From: Desulfobacca acetoxidans DSM 11109
Lineage (GTDB): Bacteria > Desulfobacterota > Desulfobaccia > Desulfobaccales > Desulfobaccaceae
Direction: 5' to 3'
NCBI RefSeq assembly: GCF_000195295.1
Contig: NC_015388.1
Coordinates: 868,001-932,000, forward strand
Length of the DNA: 64,000 bases
Shown: positions 51,917-60,759 of the stretch, one piece after another
Position numbering within the stretch: the stretch's first letter is position 1
Layout of the letters: each line of letters opens with the position of its first letter
Made by a program: the position numbers and the translations under genes
The notes under the pieces: model-generated
The model's database searches: none
The model's input: only the letters and a program-made list of their open reading frames with translations
Told to the model about the DNA's origin: nothing

Positions 51917-53268
51917 CTCACGTGACTTTGAAAAGAGAATATATCCGTGTTAAGGTTTATGCCGTGGCTGCGGAAATGATCAAGATAGGAGCTGACTACT
52001 CCCGTTCCCTGGAAAACGCCGTACACCGCCCCCCTGGCGCCGATGCCGTGCTGCTCGAACACAAAGACGTCCTGGGAGGTGACGGTTTCCCCCTGCATTC
52101 CGGTAACTTCCGATATGCTGGTGACCCGACGCTTCCCGTCCGCCAGCCGGTTGAGCTGCACGATGACGTTGATGGCGCTGGCGATCAAGCCCCGCAGGGC
52201 CCGCTCGGAGAAGCTGGATTCACCCATATCAGCCATTACCTGAATGCGGCTCAAGGCGTTGCGGGGAGAATTGGCGTGAATGGTGCTCATAGAGCCCGGA
52301 TGGCCGGTGTTCATGGCCTGCAGCATATCCATGACCTCGCCGCCCCGGGCCTCACCCACGATGATCCGGTCGGGGCGCATGCGCAGGCTGTTCCGAACCA
52401 GGTCAGTCATGGTGACGCTCCCCCGCCCCTCCGTGTTTCCCGGCCTGGCCTCCAAACTAATGACGTGGGGTTGGTGGAGGCGCAGTTCGGCGCTGTCTTC
52501 AATGGTGATGATACGCTCGGCTTCAGGGATGAATCCCGATAAGATATTAAGGAAGGTAGTCTTGCCAACCCCGGTGCCGCCCGAGATCAGGATGTTCAAT
52601 CGGGATTTGATTGCGGCCCGCATGTACTCATAGATCTCCGGGGTAATGGACTGATTGTCTATCAGAGCCTCGACTGTGAGGGCCTGGTGGGCAAACTTGC
52701 GGATGGAAAGCACCGGGCCGCAGAGGGAAAGGGGAGGAATAACCACGTTGACCCGGGAGCCGTCGGCCAGCCGGGCGTCAACCATGGGTGACGATTCGTC
52801 CACTCTTCTTCCCACGGCCGTGACGATGCGGTCAATGATCTGCATCAGGTGTTCGTCATCCCGAAACCGGGTGGCGCTCAGGGTCAAAAGGCCGCTTTTT
52901 TCTACGTACACCTGGGCATGTCCGTTGACCAGGATGTCCTGGACGGTCGGGTCGGCCATAAGCGGCTCCAAGGGCCCCAGGCCCATAATCTCATTCATGA
53001 GGTCAGACACCAGCATGGACCGCTCGGTCTGGTTCAACGGCAGTTGCTCCACCGTGGTGATTTCCTGCAAGGTCTGCCGGACGGCCGCGGCCAATTCCTC
53101 ACGAGGCAGGTCGGTGACCGTGGCCAGATCAAGCTCCTCCACGAGGCGAAAATGCACCTTGGATTTAACGGAGTTGTAGGTGCGCTGGTGAAGCTGGTCA
53201 TCGATGCCTGCCCGCGGCTTTACCGGGGACAAGCGTCGTCCCGCCCGTAAACTGTCGCTGAGCTTCAT
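51913..53268 (-). CDS. tadA: Tad pilus ATPase TadA (CpaF)
   Basis: 451 residues from ATG 53268; an upstream in-frame start lies inside tadZ. The secretion ATPase core shows SGGTGVGKTTFLNIL (Walker A), ITIEDSAELRL, RPDRIIVGEARGGEVMDML (Walker B) and TGHPGSMSTIHAN (His box). It powers Flp pilus extension. 4-base overlaps with both neighbours indicate coupling. Confidence 0.94.
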   Translation of the reverse strand: MKLSDSLRAGRRLSPVKPRAGIDDQLHQRTYNSVKSKVHFRLVEELDLATVTDLPREELAAAVRQTLQEITTVEQLPLNQTERSMLVSDLMNEIMGLGPLEPLMADPTVQDILVNGHAQVYVEKSGLLTLSATRFRDDEHLMQIIDRIVTAVGRRVDESSPMVDARLADGSRVNVVIPPLSLCGPVLSIRKFAHQALTVEALIDNQSITPEIYEYMRAAIKSRLNILISGGTGVGKTTFLNILSGFIPEAERIITIEDSAELRLHQPHVISLEARPGNTEGRGSVTMTDLVRNSLRMRPDRIIVGEARGGEVMDMLQAMNTGHPGSMSTIHANSPRNALSRIQVMADMGESSFSERALRGLIASAINVIVQLNRLADGKRRVTSISEVTGMQGETVTSQDVFVFEQHGIGARGAVYGVFQGTGVVSSYLDHFRSHGINLNTDIFSFQSHVR

Positions 53269-54512
53269 ACGGCCGTCGCCTCTTTCTTGCGGGAGAATCC
53301 ATGCAGAACCTGGGACCAGGCCTGCTGCCACAGGGGCCTCGCTGATTCCCGGACGGTTATGCCGGTCAGTTTCGCCGCCAACTTTTTGACATCACGATTG
53401 AAAGGGCTGTTCCCACTCGACAGGTCCACGGTTTTCCCCGTGGCAATACTGTCGCTTACCGCCTTGTAATCGTTTGCCAGGGTCGCGAAAACCGGTTGCT
53501 GCAGAATGTTACTCAGATCGTCGGCCTCGAGCTCGCTCCGGGACAGATAGCGGTTGAGTATCAAATGAATCTTATTTCTGTCGTATCCGAGCTCCCGGAA
53601 AAAATCCAACACCCGTAAGGTGATCTTGACGGCAGCCAATTCCTGCTGAACCAGGAGTAATATGTTGTCCGCCGCCTCCAGGGCGGCCAGGGACCGCGTC
53701 GAAAAATCATGGGGCAGGTCTATTATCAGATAATCCAGGTAGTTGGTAAGAACCGAGAGCATTTGCGTAACATCGTCACCCTGAAGGCGGTCGGCATCGC
53801 TGATTTCATCGGGGCAGGAAAGGATATAAAATCCCCTTTCGTGTTTCAGCAGCGATGAGAACAGCAGGTCCCGGTCCAGCCGGTGGAGGTCCTTGTGTAG
53901 ATCGAAGGGGCTATAGGGCGCGCCCAGATTCAGCCGCACGCCGATATCCCCCAAATAGAGGTTGAGATCGATGAGCAGCACTTTGTCGCCGCTGAGCCGC
54001 TGGACGTGATCGGCCAGATTCAGCGCCACGGTGCTGATTCCCTGCCCGCCTTTCAGGCTGAAAACCGTATAAATTTCCCCCGGACGCGGCGCTGCGCCGA
54101 CATTTTCCACAGCCCTCCTGACCGCGGCCAGGGCTTCGCCATTATTGACAGGCCAGACCAGGAAGTCCGCGGCGCCCAGACGGAAGGCTTCAAGGATGAG
54201 ATCGGGGGACTTGTGGGGGGCCAGGATGAAAACCAGGGTCCCGGGGGCGGCCTTGACGAGACGTTTGACCAGGCCCAACCCGTTGCACGGGTCATCGCCC
54301 AGGTGCGCGAAAACCAAGGCCGGCGCTGAGCCTTTGATGGCGCCATAGCCCTGGGAAGGATCCGGCAGCCAGTCGGTAATTTCCACAAAAGGCCGCACCT
54401 CTTCGGCGAATCTTGCCGCCGCCGCATCTTTCTGACCGATAAATGCCCCCGTCAAGGTTCCGGTCTTCTGCGGCGCGCGGTTCTCCCGCCGGCCTGAGAT
54501 TGGGCCGCTCAA
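53265..54512 (-). CDS. tadZ: Tad pilus localisation ATPase TadZ (CpaE)
   Basis: 415 residues if started at TTG 54512, which overlaps the secretin stop by 4 bases as TTGA and continues the overlap pattern of the cluster; TTG 54455 is an alternative. An N-terminal receiver-like domain (DLILEAFRLGAADFLVWPV) precedes a MinD/ParA-type ATPase with the deviant Walker A FSLKGGQGISTVALN and DYLIIDLPHDFS. TadZ places the pilus machine in the cell. Confidence 0.88.
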   Translation of the reverse strand: MSGPISGRRENRAPQKTGTLTGAFIGQKDAAAARFAEEVRPFVEITDWLPDPSQGYGAIKGSAPALVFAHLGDDPCNGLGLVKRLVKAAPGTLVFILAPHKSPDLILEAFRLGAADFLVWPVNNGEALAAVRRAVENVGAAPRPGEIYTVFSLKGGQGISTVALNLADHVQRLSGDKVLLIDLNLYLGDIGVRLNLGAPYSPFDLHKDLHRLDRDLLFSSLLKHERGFYILSCPDEISDADRLQGDDVTQMLSVLTNYLDYLIIDLPHDFSTRSLAALEAADNILLLVQQELAAVKITLRVLDFFRELGYDRNKIHLILNRYLSRSELEADDLSNILQQPVFATLANDYKAVSDSIATGKTVDLSSGNSPFNRDVKKLAAKLTGITVRESARPLWQQAWSQVLHGFSRKKEATAV

Positions 54513-55966
54513 CGGGAAAACCCGATTTCTCCCACAAAACTGGGGGCCTTGGCGGGGGGGGGGGCGCTGGAAGCGCCCGTTTTCGGCCACCCCCGATTCA
54601 GTATGAAGAAATCCAGGTCGCTTACGTCCCGCTCCATATTACTGCCGGGCAGGGCCGGAACTTCCTGAGGGTTCAGGGCCCGGACAATTTTCGGTTTGAC
54701 AATGATCATCAACTCGGTCTCACTCCGTTGAAACTCTTTGCTGGTAAAGAGGGTTCCGAGAATGGGCAGGTTTCCCAGAAATGGAATTTTTTTCACCGTA
54801 GAGCGGAAATCGTCTCGGAGCAGGCCGGCCATGGCAAAGACCTGGCCGTCTTTGAGCTGCAAAGTGCTATGCCCAGTTCTGGTGATCAGACCGGGCACCG
54901 TTGTACCACTGGAAGTAGTAGTCCCCAAGGTATAATCCGGGGCGCTGACCTCCGGATCAACGGAGATGGTGATGGTCTCGTCACCCAACACATAAGGGGT
55001 GAATTTGAGCATGACGCCAAATTTCTTAAAATCAGTGCCGGGTGTGCCCGTTGAACCAACTGTTTGGTAAGGTATCTCTCCGCCCACCAGGAAATGGGCT
55101 TCCTGGCCGCTCATGGTCACTAAGGTGGGACTGGCCAGCAGTCTGGTCAATCCCTGTCCCTGGAGGAGACTCACAATGCCTAGGATATCGTCATTCAAAC
55201 CATGGACTAGCGCCTGGAACGCCGAGCTGTAGGGGGAGGCGAGGGCGGCGACGGACGCCAGGGAGGATGTCTTGGTATCGCTGCTTCCCGTCGGCCACTG
55301 GGAGACCGTCGTCCGATCTCCCGCCATGGCGCCGGCGGCGGTGCCGCTGGGGAAAACGGCCACCTTATAATCCTTATCCAAAAGGAACCCGAGGCCGAGC
55401 TGTTTGATGCCCGACCGCGAGACTTCGGCAACCTTCACTTCCAACTGCACCTGCTGGGAACCCATCACGGTAATCATATTGGTACATTCACCAAAAAAAA
55501 ATTTGGCGATTTTATCTACTTTATCAAGGTCGCCCTGGCTTTCCACGGCGCCGTCTAGCATCACCCCCTCGGGCAGGCGCTCGACCTTCACCCGGGCCCG
55601 GGGCACGAGGCGGCGAATCGCTGCCTGAACGTCGTTCCAGACCTTGTCATCAAAACTGACTACGATTTCGTAGGTCTCGGCATAATTATCTCCGTGCCAC
55701 AATGTCAGAGACGTGACCCCCTGTTTAACTTTGCCGACAATGAACAACTGGGTGGGGGTAAGAAGCTCGGCGTCGGCCAGGCTAGGGTTAGCCAGCACGA
55801 CTCTCGTGATGGGCCGCTGCGTGCGCTTCACAAAAGACATGTGGGGGGCGATGACTATCCTGCCTGCCTTGCTGGCGAAGTCGGATTCATTTTCAGCCAA
55901 AACCGCCCTCCCGGAAGTCAACAGAAAAAACAGCAAAACGATGCTTAACCAACGACTCAAATACAT
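54509..55966 (-). CDS. rcpA: Outer-membrane secretin RcpA (CpaC)
   Basis: 485 residues from ATG 55966 behind AAGGA; the longer frame lacks a signal peptide at its start. Signal peptide, BON/N1-type domains (VKVERLPEGVMLDGAVESQG) and a secretin core with ALASPTLVTMSGQEAHFLVG and MAGLLRDDFRSTVKKIPFLG. It forms the outer-membrane pore for the Flp pilus. The following gene tadZ overlaps its stop. Confidence 0.92.
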   Translation of the reverse strand: MYLSRWLSIVLLFFLLTSGRAVLAENESDFASKAGRIVIAPHMSFVKRTQRPITRVVLANPSLADAELLTPTQLFIVGKVKQGVTSLTLWHGDNYAETYEIVVSFDDKVWNDVQAAIRRLVPRARVKVERLPEGVMLDGAVESQGDLDKVDKIAKFFFGECTNMITVMGSQQVQLEVKVAEVSRSGIKQLGLGFLLDKDYKVAVFPSGTAAGAMAGDRTTVSQWPTGSSDTKTSSLASVAALASPYSSAFQALVHGLNDDILGIVSLLQGQGLTRLLASPTLVTMSGQEAHFLVGGEIPYQTVGSTGTPGTDFKKFGVMLKFTPYVLGDETITISVDPEVSAPDYTLGTTTSSGTTVPGLITRTGHSTLQLKDGQVFAMAGLLRDDFRSTVKKIPFLGNLPILGTLFTSKEFQRSETELMIIVKPKIVRALNPQEVPALPGSNMERDVSDLDFFILNRGWPKTGASSAPPPAKAPSFVGEIGFSR

Positions 55967-56135
55967 TCCTTCTGAAGCTGCATTACCCGCACCGGGCAGT
56001 TTGTCAACCTGGCCGCGTCCTTCGGGATAAAAGTTTCTCTTATATTTTTTCCTTGCCAGGTTTGGCTGTGCCGCGTTCCACGTCGTGGCGTCGGCCAGGA
56101 GAGCCCAACACGGCGCCACCTGGCGGCCGACTCTA

Positions 56136-57209
56136 TTACTCGTATTCCTTAAAGAAAGGTTTTACATGGGCCCTGGTCCCTTTATAGACATCAATACGGT
56201 TATATTCTTTTTTTCTCATCAAGAGAGAGCTGAGCTCCTGGCCCGGCGAGCATACCAACCGGCGGTCGCGCTTGTTCCTGGACACTAACCGAATGATATC
56301 CTTGCTGGTGGCATCCAGGGCGCAAGTCACTTTCTCCGCATCGTGGGGTGTCATTTGTAGAGTTACAAGGCGGACCGGCTCATTGTCCTCGGTATTTGGT
56401 TCGAGACCTTTTTCGCTCACCAGGACCTCCACGTCTTGCAGGAGGGTCCGCGTTACCATTTCATAGTCCGTTACCGTACCCTGAGCGCCGGCGGCGACGT
56501 TGCCACCGCTGGCAAATCTACTGAAAGGGCAGGTCAGGAGCACGTCCACTCGGTCGCCCCGGCGCAAGTTGGCGCAAATACCATCTGTATCCCGAACTTT
56601 CAGGGTAACGGCCCTCATTCCCGGATGGATCCAATCCGTAGCGTCGCCGTCGGGTTTCAACAAGAAGGCGGTCCCCTCCTGGTGCGCGAAGGCAATATCC
56701 CGAAAATTGTGAGGCCTAGCATCATTAGCCTGGCGGGCTAACAGACTGATTTTTGCCTGCGACGCGGCAGCTAAAAGGGTCGCTCCTTGATCGGGGGTGA
56801 CTAATAATGTGACGGTCCAGTCTTTTTCTCCCTTTTGCTTCGATTGTCCCTTGGTGTCAGCCTCCAGGGTAACATCAAAAACCTGAACCCGGTCCAAGAC
56901 AAGTCTGGCGACGGAGGTATGGGGTGACCCAGGCAACGGCGTGGTCGCCAGCACGTCCACCCAATCTCCCTTAATGACTTTCCGTGAAACGCCAGTTACC
57001 TCGTCGACCTTGATGCTCACCGCCCGCATGCCCACCGGGATGTTCTCCGTCAGGTTGACGGCTTTGGGAGGCGGCGCCGGTTTTGCTACAATTTCCGGCT
57101 TACTTTCGGTTTTCGGTTTGGAACTGAGATACACAAAGACCGCTTTGGCCGCCGCCAGCCCCAGGAGCAACGCCAAGCCCAATACCAACAATCCGCGCAG
57201 TCGCTTCAT
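56136..57209 (-). CDS. cpaB: Pilus assembly protein CpaB (RcpC)
   Basis: 357 residues with one N-terminal span. SAF-domain pattern GMRAVSIKVDEVTGVSRKVI and WVDVLATTP, then a second similar unit GMRAVTLKVRDTDGICANLR and RVDVLLTCP, so two tandem copies are present. CpaB binds peptidoglycan and supports the secretin. It is 170 bases upstream of the secretin gene, the largest gap within the core cluster. Confidence 0.9.
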   Translation of the reverse strand: MKRLRGLLVLGLALLLGLAAAKAVFVYLSSKPKTESKPEIVAKPAPPPKAVNLTENIPVGMRAVSIKVDEVTGVSRKVIKGDWVDVLATTPLPGSPHTSVARLVLDRVQVFDVTLEADTKGQSKQKGEKDWTVTLLVTPDQGATLLAAASQAKISLLARQANDARPHNFRDIAFAHQEGTAFLLKPDGDATDWIHPGMRAVTLKVRDTDGICANLRRGDRVDVLLTCPFSRFASGGNVAAGAQGTVTDYEMVTRTLLQDVEVLVSEKGLEPNTEDNEPVRLVTLQMTPHDAEKVTCALDATSKDIIRLVSRNKRDRRLVCSPGQELSSLLMRKKEYNRIDVYKGTRAHVKPFFKEYE

Positions 57210-57329
57210 ATACCCTCGTTATCCGGATCGACCTAATAAACCTTAAAATTGGCATATTGATAGCCGCGGTGTCCCGTCAACAATCCATAATCGATATCTA
57301 TCGCCTGGTAAAAAAAGTCTCTGTGCATA

Positions 57330-57755
57330 TCAGGGAAAGGCAATAACAGCCTTGGCACTTAATGTTTTCGGCACCAGGACATCGGGGAGATAGCCTGTAA
57401 GAGAACTGTAGGGGAGATTAAGAACTTTAACCTCAAGCAGGCGAGGAAACGTCAATTCATCATCCACATCCACCACAATATATGGATCAAGACCACCGGA
57501 TATCCAGAAGCTTTGCTGCACTGCTGACCGGGCTAACGCCTCAGGGTCCTGTGGACTGCTCTCATCCCACTCTCTCGCTTTTACGCCGGTCCGCGCCCCT
57601 GCCATGACGGCGTGCGATAAGGTGATCTGGTAGGTCAGATACCAGCCATATTCTAAAATTGCGAAGAGAATAATAAGCAACACCGGCAGGACCAGCGCAA
57701 ATTCCACTGCCGCGCCCCCCCGTTCGTCCCAAGCTCCACTTTGTCTAAAATTCAC
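57330..57755 (-). CDS. tadE: TadE-like pseudopilin
   Basis: 141 residues. GGAAVEFALVLPVLLIILFA followed by ILEYGWYL is the TadE prepilin-like segment with the conserved Glu. It is probably processed by the TadV peptidase encoded 4 bases overlapping upstream. Confidence 0.9.
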   Translation of the reverse strand: MNFRQSGAWDERGGAAVEFALVLPVLLIILFAILEYGWYLTYQITLSHAVMAGARTGVKAREWDESSPQDPEALARSAVQQSFWISGGLDPYIVVDVDDELTFPRLLEVKVLNLPYSSLTGYLPDVLVPKTLSAKAVIAFP

Positions 57756-58258
57756 ACCAGGTCTCCAAAAACGATGGCCCCAAGAACCCCGGCAGCAATG
57801 GGGAGGGAGTATGCCAGAGTTGGTCCGTCTCTTCTTTCTGGCTGGCAGGTCTGGGTCAGGAAAAAAAAGAGCACGTCGTGGGCCACCTCCTTGAAGTTCG
57901 CACGTCTTCCCTGAAGCGCGAGCATGATTATGCTGGCAATACCGCCGGCCAGCGCCGCATACAAAAAAATATTGAACACGCGCCCCGGCCCCACCCAGGC
58001 CCCCAGGGCAGCCAACAGCTTGACATCTCCTCCGCCCATGCCTCCGAGAGCAAAAAAAGGCAGAAGCAACGCCAGACCGACGACCAGCCCCAGGCAGGCT
58101 ATCCGCAAGCCTTCCGTCGGACCCAGGATTATCATATTCAGAGCCAGCCCAGCCAGGGCTCCCGATACGGTCAGTACATTAGGGATGCGCCGCCAGCGGA
58201 GATCGGTATAGACTGCAAGAAACACCAGAACGACAACGGCTGGCTCAAGAACTTCCAA
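57752..58258 (-). CDS. tadV: Prepilin peptidase TadV (CpaA)
   Basis: 168 residues, A24 aspartic peptidase: first active Asp in YTDLRWRRIPNVLT, second in GGMGGGDVKLLAALGAW, with about five membrane spans. It cleaves Flp, TadE and TadG leaders. Second gene of the cluster after flp. Confidence 0.92.
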   Translation of the reverse strand: MEVLEPAVVVLVFLAVYTDLRWRRIPNVLTVSGALAGLALNMIILGPTEGLRIACLGLVVGLALLLPFFALGGMGGGDVKLLAALGAWVGPGRVFNIFLYAALAGGIASIIMLALQGRRANFKEVAHDVLFFFLTQTCQPERRDGPTLAYSLPIAAGVLGAIVFGDLV

Positions 58259-58403
58259 TCTTGTTTGATATCCTCCTCTCTGTATTTACTCAACCTTCCA
58301 ACCTCTCCCAGGTGTAATTGGTATCAGTTCTTTATCCTCTGAGACGCTGGCTTACTTATAGCTCACCCATCGGTTTTCCAGCCCACCTCGTCGTTCCTCT
58401 ATT

Positions 58404-58601
58404 TTACGTCCCCTCCCCTTTCACTTTGGATTCTGCCTCTGATAGTTTAGTATTAATCGCTGAGAAGAGCGATTCGAGCTTTTCACTGAACGTGCCCAAG
58501 GCCGTTATGAGCGTTGCCGCCATAATACCAACGATCAAACCATACTCTATGGCTGTCGCGCCAGCCTCATCTCTCCATAAAGAAATTAGCAACCCTGTCA
58601 T
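58404..58601 (-). CDS. flp: Flp-family type IVb pilin
   Basis: 65 residues from ATG 58601, six bases after AAGGAATT. Leader MTGLLISLWRDEAG, cleavage before or at the ATAIEYGLIVG segment (Glu5, Tyr6 of the Flp motif), then one hydrophobic helix and a Lys/Glu-rich tail. It is the major pilin and the first gene of the cluster. The AT-rich 58616-58892 gap holds no recognised site besides its presumed promoter. Confidence 0.93.
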   Translation of the reverse strand: MTGLLISLWRDEAGATAIEYGLIVGIMAATLITALGTFSEKLESLFSAINTKLSEAESKVKGEGT

Positions 58602-58891
58602 AATTCCTTCCCCCACAATTTTTCGATCTCAGTTAAGGTTCGAGATTTTTTGTTTGAAAAAATATTCCCATTGGAACATATTCTAACAAAGATAAATTGG
58701 GAGGGCTTGGACAGAATTGCTGATTTATGAGACGAAGTTGCTCATTTGATGAAACCTTATAACTCTGGCAACATAACCGGATTCCCCCAACCCCTAAACC
58801 GAGGGTTAAGGAGCGATAATAACCGATAAGGCACCTTTCTATTAATCTTTGCCATAAAGAAAATGGTGAAGATTAAAGATTTTATTGCTAG

Positions 58892-59671
58892 TCACGGCTG
58901 GGTTTTCAAACTCTTTTTGTATTCCGAGGGACTTCGGCCCTCAATTTTTCTAAAAACTCTTCCAAAGTAAGATAGATCACCAAACCCAACGGCATAACAG
59001 GCCTCGGAAATATTCAAGTTATCATCTTTCATGAGTGCTTTGGCCTGGGTCACCCGTTTGCGGTTGAGGTATTCTTTGAAAGACAGTCCCATGATTTCCT
59101 TGAATTTCCGGACAAAATGAAATTTGCTCAAGTTGCTGATTTGACAGACCTTGTCCAAAGTCAACGCCTCATGATAGTTCTCATCAATAAATTGAACCGC
59201 CTTGGTGATGACATTGTATTCCTGCTTTGCCATTCCCGGGATCAACCTTCTTTCCAGGGAAATGAGGGCTTGACAAAGCAGTTGCAGTCGTTCAGCGATC
59301 AACTGATAGACATTTCGCATCATGGCCGAATGGACGCTCAGTTTCAGGAAGCTCTCTCTGGACAGGAGGAGAACTTCCATAGTCGTCAAGGACTCAATAT
59401 CATACAGGGAGGAGCCATTTTCCAAAGCAGCCATCTCCCCAAAAAGCTCCCCGTCTCCGAGGAGATGGAATCGTATCGTTTCACCATACCTATCCTTCAC
59501 TCTCATCTCTGCCGTTCCCGACATGACAATACCAATGCGGTCAATGCTTTCTCCTGTCTGACTCAGAAGAAATCTTTTTGGAAAAACCTCTTTCTTCGAA
59601 GACGCTGCTATTTCACGCAAGCAATTCTCCGGGAGTCCTAAAAAAATTTTAGTGGCTCTTATGACCTGCAT
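58892..59671 (-). CDS. Crp-type sensor fused to AraC-type DNA-binding regulator
   Basis: 259 residues. Residues 1-125 form a cyclic-nucleotide-binding-like barrel (GTAEMRVKDRYGETIRFHLL; GDGELFGEMAALENGSS). Residues 155-259 are an AraC family double HTH (LTLDKVCQISNLSKFHFVRK; YAVGFGDLSYFGRVFRK). Crp proteins normally carry their own HTH, so this is a domain swap. It lies between a minus-strand cobalamin riboswitch and the flp-tad cluster, all in one direction, making it a candidate regulator of the pilus. Confidence 0.88.
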   Translation of the reverse strand: MQVIRATKIFLGLPENCLREIAASSKKEVFPKRFLLSQTGESIDRIGIVMSGTAEMRVKDRYGETIRFHLLGDGELFGEMAALENGSSLYDIESLTTMEVLLLSRESFLKLSVHSAMMRNVYQLIAERLQLLCQALISLERRLIPGMAKQEYNVITKAVQFIDENYHEALTLDKVCQISNLSKFHFVRKFKEIMGLSFKEYLNRKRVTQAKALMKDDNLNISEACYAVGFGDLSYFGRVFRKIEGRSPSEYKKSLKTQP

Positions 59672-59816
59672 GGTGTTAAGCCAACGATTCCCATTTTGGA
59701 TCGGTTGAAATCTCTATCCCCAATGAGCTCTTGAAAGCCGAGCTGATAATTTCCAATATTCTCCTTCAATATACTTACTCTTTTGTCCCATCCGGCCCCA
59801 AAAAACTAAGGGATGA

Positions 59817-59852
59817 TCAAAAAAAAATCCCTGAGTCCGTGCGGACCCAAGG
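59817..59852 (-). terminator. Terminator of the minus-strand cobalamin riboswitch
   Basis: On the minus strand CCTTGGGTCC/GGACTCAGGG with loop GCAC, followed by nine T. Almost the same hairpin ends the plus-strand riboswitch at 60689. Confidence 0.9.
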
Positions 59853-59951
59853 ATTGCACCCAGATTACTTGATCCCTGGCTTGGCTATAAAGATTTGCCT
59901 TCTCTTCATAACCCAGGCATACCCATTACCTCGTGGGTATACCAATAAGCT

Positions 59952-60112
59952 CACAGGCAGGTCTTCTGACTCCCGGATTATCCTAGTCCCTGCGCCTTCC
60001 CATTCCCTTCAGGTAAACAGTGGCAATTGCAGGTTTCGTCCCCGGTTACAGCGGCGGGACCGCGCCGGGTTCGCACCGGCTTCCCTATTAAACCCCTTGG
60101 GGTGCCTGAAAC
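59952..60112 (-). promoter_or_regulatory. Cobalamin riboswitch facing the Crp-AraC regulator
   Basis: The minus strand shows all consensus boxes: CAGGCACCCC, GGGAAGCCGGTGCGAACCCG, CGCCGCTGTAACCGGGGACG, TGCCACTG, GGGAAGGCGCAGGG and GTCAGAAGACCTGCC. A terminator follows at 59852-59817, before the regulator gene. B12 binding should lower expression of that gene. Confidence 0.95.
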
Positions 60113-60426
60113 TAAAAAAGTGTATAATTTGATTTGCCGTCTTTGTCAAGAGAAAAAACTTTCTATAGGTTGATTAGATTTTATTACAAGATAATAATAA
60201 CACCGTATAATTCAATCTTCCCGAGCTATCATGTTCGTCTCCGTATTTAAAGACGAGCCCTAAAAATGCGCCTGTTTTCTTCCAGGACACCCCTGAGCCA
60301 GATCGTCTCAAAATCTCTGGGTTAGTCGGACCCCGGCGCGTCCAGATTGGTTTATTGATATTGAAACTGAATTCAACTTTTTTCCGTTGACAAAAAGAAT
60401 AGATTCACAATATAATCATTTCGCTT

Positions 60427-60600
60427 CAGGTGCCCCCTTGGGCTTAATAGGGAAGCCGGTGCAAATCCGGCACGGTCCCGCCGCTGTAACCGGGGACGAA
60501 ACCTGCAATTGCCACTGTTTACCTGAAGGGAATGGGAAGGCGCAGGGACTAGGATGATCCGGGAGTCAGAAGACCTGCCTGTAACGAAAGTGCCGTAGTC
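60427..60600 (+). promoter_or_regulatory. Cobalamin riboswitch facing the transglycosylase gene
   Basis: CAGGTGCCCCC, GGGAAGCCGGTGCAAATCCG, CGCCGCTGTAACCGGGGACG, TGCCACTG, GGGAAGGCGCAGGG and GTCAGAAGACCTGCC are present. It is a close sister of the minus-strand copy 315 bases away. The space between them must carry the two divergent promoters; I could not pick convincing -35/-10 pairs. Confidence 0.95.
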
Positions 60601-60688
60601 CGACGTAAAGCTGGATCAGGCCAGGCAGCAGGAGGTAGGGAAAATCTCCTCCGCCCCCCCCGAGGAACAAGTTAAGCTGGGTGCAATC

Positions 60689-60717
60689 CTTGGGTCCACA
60701 CGGACTCAAGGTTTTTT
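60689..60717 (+). terminator. Terminator of the plus-strand cobalamin riboswitch
   Basis: CCTTGGGTCC/GGACTCAAGG with loop ACAC and six T, ending 43 bases before the transglycosylase start. Confidence 0.92.
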
Positions 60718-60759
60718 ATTTGAACCGCCTGCACCCGCAGCGCTCCGGGTCAACTACCC

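Noticed and set aside
60000-60132. Plus-strand ORF end within 59731-60132
   Set aside because: It runs through the antisense of the minus-strand cobalamin riboswitch and shows no coding features.
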